Assembly (NCBI RefSeq): GCF_002750975.1
Contig: NZ_PEJS01000001.1
Coordinates: forward strand, 3,472,001-3,536,000
DNA from: Stenotrophomonas indicatrix
Lineage (GTDB): Bacteria > Pseudomonadota > Gammaproteobacteria > Xanthomonadales > Xanthomonadaceae
Length of the DNA: 64,000 bases
Direction of reading: 5' to 3'
Part shown: one piece after another, positions 25,879 to 35,769 of the stretch
Position numbering within the stretch: position 1 is the first letter of the stretch
How the letters are laid out: the number at the start of each line of letters is the position of its first letter
Notes under the pieces: generated by a model
Seen by the model: the letters and a program-made list of their open reading frames with translations, nothing else
Told to the model about the DNA's origin: nothing
Databases searched by the model: none
Made by a program: the position numbers and the translations under genes

Positions 25879-25982
25879 GGCCGGGCGGGGTGGGTTCGCG
25901 GGGGTGTCCGCGGCATGGATGCCGCGGCCAAGCCCCCAGGGATGGGTTCACGGCGTCCCCCGCGAATCCACCCCGCCCGGCC
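25879..25982. repeat. Covarying hairpin repeat, copy D
   Basis: Arms 25879-25904 and 25957-25982 pair over 26 bp with a single G-T position, which would be a G-U wobble in RNA. Core 25905-25956 matches copy C except at one site. Shared flanks: GCGTGGGTGG near 25848 and CCACCCACGAGGGGCTGCGC near 26008, reaching the rodA stop at 26040. Confidence 0.93.
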
Positions 25983-26039
25983 AACCACGGCTGTTGCCTT
26001 CAGCAACCACCCACGAGGGGCTGCGCCGATGGCTGGAAA

Positions 26040-27152
26040 CTACCCGTAACCGCCATGCACCGGATTGTGACGACGCACCGCCATCACCAACCCGAACCCC
26101 GCCAGCAGCGACACCGCCGACGTACCGCCGTAACTGATCAACGGCATCGGCACACCCACCACCGGCAGCAGGCCGGAAATCATCCCGCCGTTCACCAGCA
26201 CATAGACGAAGAACGCCAGACCCGTGGCACCGGCCAGCAGGCGCGAGTACGAATCGCGCGACTGGCTGGCGATCCACAGGCAGCGCCCGATCACCACCAG
26301 GTACAACGTCAGCACCAGCGCCACGCCGATCCAGCCGAACTCCTCGCTCAGCACCGAGAACGCGAAGTCGGTGGTCTGCTCGGGAATGAAATTCAGGTGC
26401 GACTGCGAGCCTTCGCCCCAGCCCTTGCCGTCGAAACCGCCGGAACCAATGGCGATCTTCGACTGGATGATGTTCCAGCCCGCGCCCAGCGCATCCATTT
26501 CCGGGTCGAGGAACATCATGATGCGGTCCTTCTGGTACGGCCGCAGCAACCAGAACCAGGCGACCGGCGCCACCGCTGCCACACCGCCCACGCCCAGCCC
26601 CACCCACCACCACGGCAGGCCCGCCAGCAGCAGCACGAACACACCACTGGCGGCGATCAGCACGCCGGTGCCGAAGTCCGGCTGCAGCATCACCAGCCCG
26701 GTCGGCACACCGATGATCACCATCGCCACCAGCACCGTGTTGAAGCGCGGCGGCAGCGGCATCTTGTGCAGGTACCAGGCCACCATCATCGGCAGGCTGA
26801 CCTTGAGCAGTTCGGCCGGCTGCAGGTAGAAGAACTTGAGGTCCAGCCACTGCCGGCCGTATTTTCCCGTTCCCAGCGCGAACACCGCCAGCAACGGGAT
26901 CATCGAGATGGCGTAGATCAGTGGCGTGGCCGAGCGGATGCGCAGGATCGGCGCCCGCGAAATGCCCCACATCGCCGCCAGACCCACGGCAAAACGCACG
27001 CCCTGCGCCATCACCAGGCCATCGCCGCCAGCACTCTTCAACGTCGCCAGGCCGATCACCATCAGCGCGCCCAGAGCCAGGCACAGCAACCAGTCGAGGC
27101 TGCTGAAGAACCGCTGCAGCATTTCCCCGGCCCAGCGCAGGAAGGCGCTCAT
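26040..27152 (-). CDS. rodA: Rod shape-determining SEDS glycosyltransferase RodA
   Basis: A 370-residue, ten-helix SEDS peptidoglycan polymerase that works with PBP2. QPDFGTG, the catalytic Asp in PEQTTDFAFSVLSEEFG, and PLISYGGTSAVSLLAG are present. The start overlaps the mrdA stop by 4 bp, as expected for the mreBCD-mrdA-rodA operon, so this copy is the orthologue by position. Compared with the paralogue at 23854 it has GEGSQSHL after GKGW. Confidence 0.93.
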   Translation of the reverse strand: MSAFLRWAGEMLQRFFSSLDWLLCLALGALMVIGLATLKSAGGDGLVMAQGVRFAVGLAAMWGISRAPILRIRSATPLIYAISMIPLLAVFALGTGKYGRQWLDLKFFYLQPAELLKVSLPMMVAWYLHKMPLPPRFNTVLVAMVIIGVPTGLVMLQPDFGTGVLIAASGVFVLLLAGLPWWWVGLGVGGVAAVAPVAWFWLLRPYQKDRIMMFLDPEMDALGAGWNIIQSKIAIGSGGFDGKGWGEGSQSHLNFIPEQTTDFAFSVLSEEFGWIGVALVLTLYLVVIGRCLWIASQSRDSYSRLLAGATGLAFFVYVLVNGGMISGLLPVVGVPMPLISYGGTSAVSLLAGFGLVMAVRRHNPVHGGYG

Positions 27153-29221
27153 CGGCTGGCCTCCGCCGCGACGGTCGGGCGAGGACCGACGGGCACCGCC
27201 GCAGCAGATGGCGAACCCGGAACCGGTGCCGGCGCCGGTGCGGGCATGCCGATCAGCACCGGGTGCTCGCCCAGCTCGGCGGCGGCGGCGTCGCCGGCCG
27301 GACGCGCGTTCACGTCCTCATTGTCGAAGGCGGTGATGCCGATGGCGGTGGTGCCGCGTTCGCTGTCCAGCGGCTGCATGCCTTCAGGCATCTTGCCCAG
27401 CAGCCAGGCATCGAAGATCTTGCGCGCGATCGGTGCGGCCGCCGCGCCGCCGTAACCGCCGCCTTCCACGGCGATGGCCAGCGCGATTACCGGCTGCTCG
27501 GCCGGCGCGAAGCCGACGAACAGCGCACGGTGGCGCAGGTGCATCGGCAGGCTTCTGGGATTGACCGCGGCCGTGCCCTTGCGGCTGACGACCTGTGCCG
27601 TGCCTGTCTTGCCCGCCATCGTGTACGGCGCGCCGGCCGCCATGCGTGCGGCGCTGCCGCCGGGAAGCATGGTGGCCATCATGCCTTCGCGCACGGCCTG
27701 AAGATTGTTCGGGTTGGGGCTGACCGGCTTGCTCGGGCCGGGCTCCGCCGCCATCCAGTCGCTGTCGAAACCAGCACGCTGCTGCATCACCAGATGCGGC
27801 GTGCGCAGCTGGCCATTGGCCAGGCCGCTGACACCACGGGCCAGCTGCAGCGGGGTGACCTTCCAGTCGCCCTGGCCGATGCTGATGTTCACCGTGTCGC
27901 CGGGATACCAGGCTTCCTTGCGGCTTTTCCGCTTGTAGGCCGGCGACGGCAGGATGCCGGAGATCTCGCCGGTCAGATCGATGCCGGTCGGCTGGCCGAA
28001 GCCGTAGTACTCCATGTAATGGTCGAACCGCTCGATGCCCAGGTCCAATGCCAGCCGGTAGTAGTACGTATTGACCGACTGCGCGATGGACTTGCGCAGA
28101 TCGGTCCAGCCGTGACCGCCACGATGCGAATCACCCCAGCCACGCGAGGTGCCCGGCAGGTAGAACATGCCGGTCGACAGCACCTTGTCCTCCGGACGGC
28201 GAACGCCCGAATCGAGGCCGGCCAGGCCGATCAGCGGCTTCAGGGTCGAACCGGGGGCAACGCCGCCGAGTACCAGGCGATTGAACTGCGGGCGCGACGG
28301 GTTGTCGTTCAGCGCCTTGAAATCAGCATGCGAGATGCCGTTGACGAACAGGTTCGGGTCGTAGGACGGCAGGCTGACCATCGCCAGCACTTCACCGGTA
28401 CGCGGGTCCATCGCCACGGCCGAGCCTTCCTGATCACCGAAGGCAGCCACCATCGCCCGCTGCAGGTCGGCGTCGATCGACAGCCGCAGGTCGGCGCCGG
28501 ATTGCGCAGCGACACGGCCGATGGTGCGGATCGCGCGGCCCTGCACGTTGGTCTCGACCTGCTCGTAGCCGACCTTGCCGCGCAGTTCCTGCTCGTAATA
28601 ACGCTCCAGGCCGGACTTGCCGATGTGGGTCAGCGCGGCATTGCCCTCGCCGAGGATCTCCAGGTCCTTGTCGTCGACCCGGCCGACGTAGCCGATGATG
28701 TGCGCGAACAGGTCGCCATAGGGATAGCGACGGGTCAGGTACGGTTCCAGCTCGACGCCGGGAAAGCGCCAGCGGTCCACCGCGAAGCGCGCCATTTCCT
28801 CATCGCTCATGCGCAGCTTCAGCGTGACCGGCAGGAACTTGCGGCGCGCCTTGCGCGACTTGTTGAACGCTTCCAGCTCTTCCGGACTGATCTGGATGAT
28901 CTTCGCCAGTCCTTCCAGGGTGGCGTCCATGTCCTTGACCTTGTCCGGGGTCACATCCAGGCGGAACGCCGGCACGTTCTCGGCCAGCAACCGACCATTG
29001 CGGTCATAGATCATGCCGCGCCCGGGCACCACCGGCCGCGGCTTGATGCGGTTGGCTTCGGATCGGGTGGCGTAGATGTCGTGGTCCAGCACCTGCAGCT
29101 TGAAGTACCAGCCGCCCAGGCCCAGCAGGCAGACCAGCACGCCGAAGAAGCCCAACGCCGCACGGCGCCGGAACTGTTCGGCTTCGGCGTGCGGATTCTT
29201 GACCTGGCGGCGCGGCAGCAT
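27149..29221 (-). CDS. mrdA: Penicillin-binding protein 2 (elongasome transpeptidase)
   Basis: A 690-residue class B PBP. A single N-terminal TM (about 22-42), the pedestal with GRGMIYDRNGRLLA (about 67-80), and a transpeptidase domain with S325-x-x-K328, S382-V-N384 and KTGTAQ near residue 540. A tail of about 60 residues rich in Ala/Pro follows the fold, longer than in E. coli. It is the beta-lactam target paired with RodA; the stop overlaps rodA and the start follows mreD by 3 bp. Confidence 0.95.
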   Translation of the reverse strand: MLPRRQVKNPHAEAEQFRRRAALGFFGVLVCLLGLGGWYFKLQVLDHDIYATRSEANRIKPRPVVPGRGMIYDRNGRLLAENVPAFRLDVTPDKVKDMDATLEGLAKIIQISPEELEAFNKSRKARRKFLPVTLKLRMSDEEMARFAVDRWRFPGVELEPYLTRRYPYGDLFAHIIGYVGRVDDKDLEILGEGNAALTHIGKSGLERYYEQELRGKVGYEQVETNVQGRAIRTIGRVAAQSGADLRLSIDADLQRAMVAAFGDQEGSAVAMDPRTGEVLAMVSLPSYDPNLFVNGISHADFKALNDNPSRPQFNRLVLGGVAPGSTLKPLIGLAGLDSGVRRPEDKVLSTGMFYLPGTSRGWGDSHRGGHGWTDLRKSIAQSVNTYYYRLALDLGIERFDHYMEYYGFGQPTGIDLTGEISGILPSPAYKRKSRKEAWYPGDTVNISIGQGDWKVTPLQLARGVSGLANGQLRTPHLVMQQRAGFDSDWMAAEPGPSKPVSPNPNNLQAVREGMMATMLPGGSAARMAAGAPYTMAGKTGTAQVVSRKGTAAVNPRSLPMHLRHRALFVGFAPAEQPVIALAIAVEGGGYGGAAAAPIARKIFDAWLLGKMPEGMQPLDSERGTTAIGITAFDNEDVNARPAGDAAAAELGEHPVLIGMPAPAPAPVPGSPSAAAVPVGPRPTVAAEASR

Positions 29222-29224
29222 GGC

Positions 29225-29710
29225 TCAGCGCCCGCGCTTGCCGAAGCGCACCGCGTCCAGCAGTACGAACACCAGCGGCCACAGGCCCATGCCCAGCAAC
29301 GGTGCCCACCAGTACGACCACGGCAGGGTCGGCTCGCCCACCAGGATATGGACCAGCGCGCTGACGATGCGATCGTTGAACAGCAGGCCGCCGATGGCCA
29401 GCATCTGCTGCGACATCGGGAAGAAGCGGATGCGCGCGCGGAAGCGCTGCAGGATGAAGGCCAGCATCACCAAGCGCAGCGCCTGCTCGCCCAGCACCCC
29501 GCCATACAGCAGGTCGGCGACGACGCCGCTGGCGAAGGCGATGCCGAGGCCGACGCGCTCGGGCGCTTCGATGACCCAGTAGGCCAGCACCAGTGCGAGC
29601 CAATATGGACGCAGCGGCTGCAGCAGCGCGGGCAACGGCAGCAGGCCCAGCAGCAGGGCCACCACCAAGCTGGCCGGCAGCACCCAGCGGTTGTCGCGAA
29701 GGCGGCTCAT
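29225..29710 (-). CDS. mreD: Rod shape-determining membrane protein MreD
   Basis: A 161-residue inner-membrane protein with five or six hydrophobic segments and the MreD-like PYWLALVLAYWVIEAPERVG stretch. It joins MreC to the elongasome. Its start overlaps the mreC stop by 4 bp. Confidence 0.9.
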   Translation of the reverse strand: MSRLRDNRWVLPASLVVALLLGLLPLPALLQPLRPYWLALVLAYWVIEAPERVGLGIAFASGVVADLLYGGVLGEQALRLVMLAFILQRFRARIRFFPMSQQMLAIGGLLFNDRIVSALVHILVGEPTLPWSYWWAPLLGMGLWPLVFVLLDAVRFGKRGR

Positions 29711-30912
29711 CGCTGCGCCTCCGGCTGCGGTTGGGTGGACTGCGGTTGAGTGGGCTGCGGTTGGGTGGACTGCGGTTGGGTGGGCTGCGGTTGAGTTTGC
29801 TGCGGTTGCCGGCCAGCGGCCGGCACTACCGTGGACCCAGCGGGTGGAGAGCCCCCTTGTTGTTCAAGGGGGCGCGCCGAAGGCGCAGGGTTAAGGGAGG
29901 ATGCGCGGGCAGCCGGGCTCGTCGCAGACGAGGACGGCTGCCGGCCAGCGGCCGGCACTACCGGGGTAGCCTGCGTTGCTGCAGGCGCGGGGCCGGTCGG
30001 CAGCGCCGGGGCATCGGCCGGGCCACCGGGAGCGGCCTGTTCCATCTGCAGGCGCAGGTTCGGCGGAATGCGGATCGCAGCGCCAGGGCGCAGCAGCAGC
30101 ACGTCGCGGCCGCGATCAAGCTGGGCGGCCGGTTTCAGTTCGCCCACCAGGAAGGCATGGGTATCGTCCGGGCGCAGCCCGGTGATGGTGCCGACCGGGA
30201 ATCCGGCCGGGAAGCGGCCACCGAGACCGGACGTGACGATCTCATCGCCCACTTCCACGCCGGCGCTGAGCGGGATGTCGCGCAGTTCCAGCTTGTCACC
30301 GCGGCCGTAGACGATCAGGCGCACGCCATTGCGGGCCACGGTCACCGGCACCGCGTGGTCGGGGTCGGTCAGCAACAGCACGGTGGAGCTGCCCGCGGTC
30401 ACGCTGATCACCTGGCCCATCAGGCCGCCGGAATCGATCACCGCCTGGCCGACGTGCACGCCTTCGCGGCTGCCGGCGTCCAGCACCAGGCGCTGTTTGA
30501 CCGGGTCCAGGTCGATGTCCAGGATCGGCGCCAGCTGCACGTCCAGGCCACTGCGCTCGGCCACGTTCAGCAGTTCGCGCAGCTGCGCGTTGTCCAGTGC
30601 GGCGGTCTGCAGGCGGGTCAGGCGGGCGTTGGCCAGCAGCAGCTGGTTGCGCAGCTCGCGGTTCTCGGTCACCAGCTGGCCGTGGCTGGCGGCGGTGTCG
30701 CGCACCTGGCCGCCGAGCTTGCCGGGCAGGCCGGCCAGGGCCCACACCGGCTGCACCAGGCTGTTGGCCTGCTCGCGCAGACGCGCCAGCCAGCCAGCCT
30801 GGTCGTCGAGGACGATCAAGGTGATTGCCAGTGCGAGATAGGCCAGCAGCCGCAGCGGGCTGGCGGCATCACCGGATCGGGAAGCGACGGGAGGTCCGGC
30901 GTAGGGCGGCAC
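29707..30912 (-). CDS. mreC: MreC with a repeat-derived C-terminal tail
   Basis: A 401-residue elongasome scaffold. TM about 21-38, a coiled coil about 65-110, then the MreC beta domains (LDNAQLRELLNVAE, GVHVGQAVIDSGGLMGQV, LLTDPDHAVPV, TSGLGGRFPAGFPVGTI). The conserved fold ends near residue 290. The last 110 or so residues are low complexity: two in-frame REP palindromes (29805-29829 and 29937-29961, each read as PAAGRQP) flank a 49-bp repeat (29842-29890) that also occurs outside genes at 33329. A run of QPQPT/QPQST pentapeptides then reaches the stop. The tail should be periplasmic and disordered. Confidence 0.92.
   Translation of the reverse strand: MPPYAGPPVASRSGDAASPLRLLAYLALAITLIVLDDQAGWLARLREQANSLVQPVWALAGLPGKLGGQVRDTAASHGQLVTENRELRNQLLLANARLTRLQTAALDNAQLRELLNVAERSGLDVQLAPILDIDLDPVKQRLVLDAGSREGVHVGQAVIDSGGLMGQVISVTAGSSTVLLLTDPDHAVPVTVARNGVRLIVYGRGDKLELRDIPLSAGVEVGDEIVTSGLGGRFPAGFPVGTITGLRPDDTHAFLVGELKPAAQLDRGRDVLLLRPGAAIRIPPNLRLQMEQAAPGGPADAPALPTGPAPAATQATPVVPAAGRQPSSSATSPAARASSLNPAPSARPLEQQGGSPPAGSTVVPAAGRQPQQTQPQPTQPQSTQPQPTQPQSTQPQPEAQR
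29722..29800. repeat. 15-bp tandem repeats in the mreC 3' end
   Basis: Units of the CTGCGGTTGGGTGGA / CTGCGGTTGAGTGGG kind repeat about six times in register with the reading frame, giving alternating QPQPT and QPQST. Copy number is likely to vary between strains. Confidence 0.85.
29805..29961. repeat. REP palindromes and 49-bp repeat inside mreC
   Basis: GCCGGCC-x-GGCCGGC REPs at 29805-29829 and 29937-29961 bracket a 49-bp segment (29842-29890) almost identical, inverted, to 33329-33377. The mreC frame stays open through all of it. Confidence 0.9.
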
Positions 30913-31033
30913 GGCAGCGATTCAACTGGCAGAAGGCGGAAGGGAAACACGCGGGCGCCCCGCCGGTGCCGACCCGCCGATGTGGCGGGCCGCACCCCGG
31001 AGGGGCGCTGCGGGCGCAGGCAGCCGGGACGGC

Positions 31034-32341
<1,308 letters not shown>

Positions 32342-32362
32342 TCACCGCATAGGCTTACATCG

Positions 32363-33301
32363 ATGTCCGCTCTGATCTGTGGTTCTCTTGCCTTCGACAC
32401 CATCATGGTGTTCCCGGACCAGTTCAAGAATCACATCCTGCCGGACAAGGTGCACATCCTGAACGTGTCCTTCCTGGTGCCGCGCATGCGCCGCGAGTTC
32501 GGCGGCTGCGCCGGCAACATCGCCTACAACCTGCACCTGCTCGGTGGCGATCCGATCCCGATGGGCACGGTGGGTTCGGACTTCGGCCCGTACCGCGAGC
32601 ACTTCGATGCCCTGGGCATCGACCTCACCCGCGTGCGCGTGATCGATGAGCTGTTCACCCCGCAGGCGTTCATCACCACCGACCACGACAACAACCAGAT
32701 CACCGCCTTCCACCCGGGCGCGATGATGCGTTCCTACGAAAACCACGTGCGCGACGTGCCGGGCGTCAGCCTGGGCCTGGTCGGCCCGGACGGCCGCGAA
32801 GGCATGATCCAGAACGCGCTGGAATTCCACGAAGACGGCGTGCCGTTCATCTTCGACCCGGGCCAGGCCATGCCGCTGTTCAACGGCCCGGAACTGCGCG
32901 AGTTCATCGAGCAGGCCGATTACGTGGTGGTCAACGACTATGAGTCGAACCTGCTGCAGGAACGCACCGGCTGGAACGAAAAGGAGATCGTCAGCCGGGT
33001 CAAGGCCTACATCACCACCCGCGGCCCGAAGGGCGCAGTGATCCACACCCCGGAAAAGAGCTACGACATCCCGCCGGCGCACGAGCGCCGCGTGGTCGAT
33101 CCGACCGGCTGTGGCGACGCGTTCCGCGCCGGCCTGATCTACGGCATCCAGAAGGGCTTCGACTGGCTGACCATCGGCCGCATGGGCAACCTGATGGGCG
33201 CGCTGAAGGTCGAGCACCCGGGCACCCAGAACCAGCGCTTCACCTTCGATGAGTTCAACGAGCAGTTCAAGCAGCAGTTCGGTTACGCGTTGAACGCGTA
33301 A
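32363..33301 (+). CDS. PfkB-family kinase, probably adenosine kinase
   Basis: A 312-residue ribokinase-fold kinase. The substrate-side GGCAGNIAYNLHLLGG motif is at about 51-66 and the anion-hole/catalytic DPTGCGDAFRAGL with its base Asp at about 249-261. NAxGHxG-like AFHPGAMM is also present. Closest remembered relatives are bacterial adenosine or nucleoside kinases of this length, so AMP salvage is likely, but sugar specificity cannot be excluded. Divergent from mreB. Confidence 0.82.
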   Translation: MSALICGSLAFDTIMVFPDQFKNHILPDKVHILNVSFLVPRMRREFGGCAGNIAYNLHLLGGDPIPMGTVGSDFGPYREHFDALGIDLTRVRVIDELFTPQAFITTDHDNNQITAFHPGAMMRSYENHVRDVPGVSLGLVGPDGREGMIQNALEFHEDGVPFIFDPGQAMPLFNGPELREFIEQADYVVVNDYESNLLQERTGWNEKEIVSRVKAYITTRGPKGAVIHTPEKSYDIPPAHERRVVDPTGCGDAFRAGLIYGIQKGFDWLTIGRMGNLMGALKVEHPGTQNQRFTFDEFNEQFKQQFGYALNA

Positions 33302-33328
33302 ACGAACTGCCCGCGCATTTCTCCTTAT

Positions 33329-33377
33329 CCCCGCGCCTTCGGCGCGCCCCCTTGAACAACAAGGGGGCTCTCCACCC
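33329..33377. repeat. 49-bp dispersed repeat
   Basis: It contains GGCGCGCC flanked by GCGCCTTC and the CCCCCTTG-AACAA-CAAGGGGG hairpin. The same sequence, inverted and with one difference, is embedded in mreC at 29842-29890. Confidence 0.88.
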
Positions 33378-33417
33378 GAGGCGCTATCGGGAATGCTTCT
33401 GGCGGGAATGCCTCTGG

Positions 33418-33465
33418 TAGGTGTCGACCTTGGTCGGCACTGCCGGCCAACGGCCGGCACCGCAT
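33418..33465. repeat. GTAG REP pair
   Basis: GTAGGTGTCGACCTTGGTCG is followed directly by GCCGGCCAACGGCCGGC, between the convergent kinase and transferase genes. Confidence 0.75.
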
Positions 33466-33485
33466 CGCCGCCCCGCCCTTCCGGC

Positions 33486-35459
33486 TCAGGGCCTGGCCTT
33501 CTCCGGCAAGCGGTACAGCTCTTTCTCGTAGGCCAGCGTGCCCCACATCGCGTAGGCATGTGCGCGCCGTGCCAGTTCCGGCCGCAGCGGCTGCGGCTGC
33601 AGCTGGTCGCTGGCCGGGTCGTAGCGGAAGCCCTGCGCTGGCTTGTCCGGCTGCAGGATGGCCACGTCGTTGCCCTCCATCCACGCCAGATTGCGGTCGT
33701 ACTGCATCAGCGCGCGTCCGGGCTGCAGCCGCTGCAGGTCGGTCAGGTCCTGGCCAACGGTGGGGGTGGCATCGGCAATGCCCAGCAATGACAACAGCGT
33801 CGGCGGCAGATCGATCTGGCTGACGATGCGGGCATCGCGGCGCGCCTCGATGCCGCCGCCAAGGATCAACCCGGGAATATGGAAGTTGCCGATCGGCACC
33901 ATGTTCTTGCCGAACACCCGCGAATCATGGTCGGCCACCACCAGGAACACGGTGTCCTGCCAGTACGGTGAGGCCATCGCCTTGCGGAAGAACTCGCCCA
34001 GCGCGTAGTCGGCGTACTTGGCGGCGTTGTCGCGGGTCTGCTTCGGTTGCTCGTACAGGTCGATTCGGCCGTCGGGGAACTCGAAGGGATCGTGGTTGCT
34101 GGAGGTGAACACCAGGCCGAAGAACGGCGTGCCCTGCGCTTTCAGCTGCCGGAACTGCTGGTCGGCGCGAGCGAACAGATCCTCGTCCGACGCGCCCCAG
34201 GAGCCGACGAAGGCCGGCTTGCGGTAATCCTTGCGGTCCACGATGCGGGTGAAGCCATTGGCGAGGAAGAACTCGCGCATGTTGTCGAAGTGGCTTTCAC
34301 CGCCGTAGTAGAAGCCGGTGTCGTAGCCATGCCGCCCCAGCACATCGGCCAGGGTGAAAAAGCGCTGGCGGCTGGCAGGCAGCTTCACCACCGATTCGGC
34401 CGGGGTCGGCGGGAACCCGGTCAGGACCGCCTCGATGCCGCGGACCGAACGCGTACCGGTGGCATACAGCCGCTCGAACGCCCAGCCCTGCCTGCTCAGG
34501 CGGTCGTAGTTGGGCGACAACGGTCGTCCGCCGAGACTGCCGATGAACTGCGCGCCCAGGCTTTCTTCCAGCACGATCACCAGATTGCGCGGCTTGCCCT
34601 GGTACTGCGGCGGACGCAGCGCCAGGCTCGGCAACGCATCGGAGACGTACGCCGATGCCGGCAGGCCGCTGCTGGCGCGCACTTCGCTGGTCACCTCGGC
34701 AAGCGGCAGGTCACCGTAGACGCGAGAGGTTTCGCTGCGGGTCGCCAGTTGCCGCGCGGCATAGCCGACGGTGTACAGCGAATTCAGCGGCAAGGCGTTG
34801 ATGGTGGGGTCGGTGGAGAATGCCACCAGCGCCGGATTCAAGGGCCGATGACCCAGGCTGGAACGCACGCCCAGCGCCACCAGCAGCAGCACCAGCAACG
34901 CCAATGGCAGCCGCCACAGCCATCCGGCTTCGACTGCGAGCGCCGGGCTGTTGCCGACCCAGCGCTGCGACCCGCGAAGCAATGCCCAGAACAGCACGAT
35001 CACAGCGGCAACTTCGATCACCACGGCCAGCAGATGGCCGCGCAGCAGCGTCATCCCGACTTCTTCGGGATAGATCAGGTATTCCAGGAACAGCCGATTG
35101 GGGCGCAGGCCGTACTCGGCCATGAAGCTCGGCGTGGCCAGTTCCATGAACACCAGCAGCACGCTTGCCAGGATCAGCCACCACCGCAACAGATGGCGCC
35201 ACGCGCGGCCCACGCGTCCCTCCAGCGGCAACAGCAGCGCCAGCACCGCAGGGATGCCGTACAGCAGGCACAGGGTCGACACATCCACCCGCAGCCCCTG
35301 CAGCAACACCGTGGACCAGCCGTCGGCAGCACTCACCCGCGCGGCATGCCACAGCGACAGCCCCAGCCGGGACAACGACAGGGCGACCAGGCCAAACAGG
35401 AAGAAGGCGGCAATCGGACACAGACGCCGGTACAGCGACACCCACGCAGCTCGGAGCAT
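33486..35459 (-). CDS. LTA synthase/sulfatase-family membrane transferase
   Basis: A 657-residue inner-membrane enzyme with about five N-terminal TM helices (to about residue 180) and a large periplasmic alkaline-phosphatase-fold domain (about 285-560). Metal and catalytic features: VIVLEESLG, the nucleophile Thr in YATGTRSVRG, and ADHDSR. The family includes LTA synthase, OpgB-like phosphoglycerol and phosphoethanolamine transferases. In a Gram-negative, decoration of glucans or lipid A is likelier than teichoic acid, but the acceptor is unknown. ATG 35459 is preferred over the longer frame (to 35501) because it begins right before the first TM. Confidence 0.85.
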   Translation of the reverse strand: MLRAAWVSLYRRLCPIAAFFLFGLVALSLSRLGLSLWHAARVSAADGWSTVLLQGLRVDVSTLCLLYGIPAVLALLLPLEGRVGRAWRHLLRWWLILASVLLVFMELATPSFMAEYGLRPNRLFLEYLIYPEEVGMTLLRGHLLAVVIEVAAVIVLFWALLRGSQRWVGNSPALAVEAGWLWRLPLALLVLLLVALGVRSSLGHRPLNPALVAFSTDPTINALPLNSLYTVGYAARQLATRSETSRVYGDLPLAEVTSEVRASSGLPASAYVSDALPSLALRPPQYQGKPRNLVIVLEESLGAQFIGSLGGRPLSPNYDRLSRQGWAFERLYATGTRSVRGIEAVLTGFPPTPAESVVKLPASRQRFFTLADVLGRHGYDTGFYYGGESHFDNMREFFLANGFTRIVDRKDYRKPAFVGSWGASDEDLFARADQQFRQLKAQGTPFFGLVFTSSNHDPFEFPDGRIDLYEQPKQTRDNAAKYADYALGEFFRKAMASPYWQDTVFLVVADHDSRVFGKNMVPIGNFHIPGLILGGGIEARRDARIVSQIDLPPTLLSLLGIADATPTVGQDLTDLQRLQPGRALMQYDRNLAWMEGNDVAILQPDKPAQGFRYDPASDQLQPQPLRPELARRAHAYAMWGTLAYEKELYRLPEKARP

Positions 35460-35769
35460 GAAAGGAATCCAGAAATGGAGCAAAGGACACCCATGCCCCA
35501 TCCTTGGCAGCGGGCCACACCGGACAACGTGTTACCCGACACCACCGCCAGCGCAGCGGAACTTCCCGCCGGCACCTTCAGCATCCACCTCAGCTTCAAT
35601 CGGGCTGCGGCAGTGAGCGGCGGTGGTTCCGCAACCGCTTCCGCTTCAGCCCCGGAGGGTCATTCGAAGAACGTCCCGCCGACCGCGCACAATACACTGT
35701 GATGACAGTCGGCAGTTGACTGCAGGTGCGGCCCCTGGCTGCCTGCCAGCGCGCGCACAGAGCGCCGCG
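35460..35769. other. Intergenic region with no recognised element
   Basis: About 310 bp between the transferase start and the HAD gene stop. No REP, terminator or gene was recognised; it should contain the transferase promoter. Confidence 0.6.
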
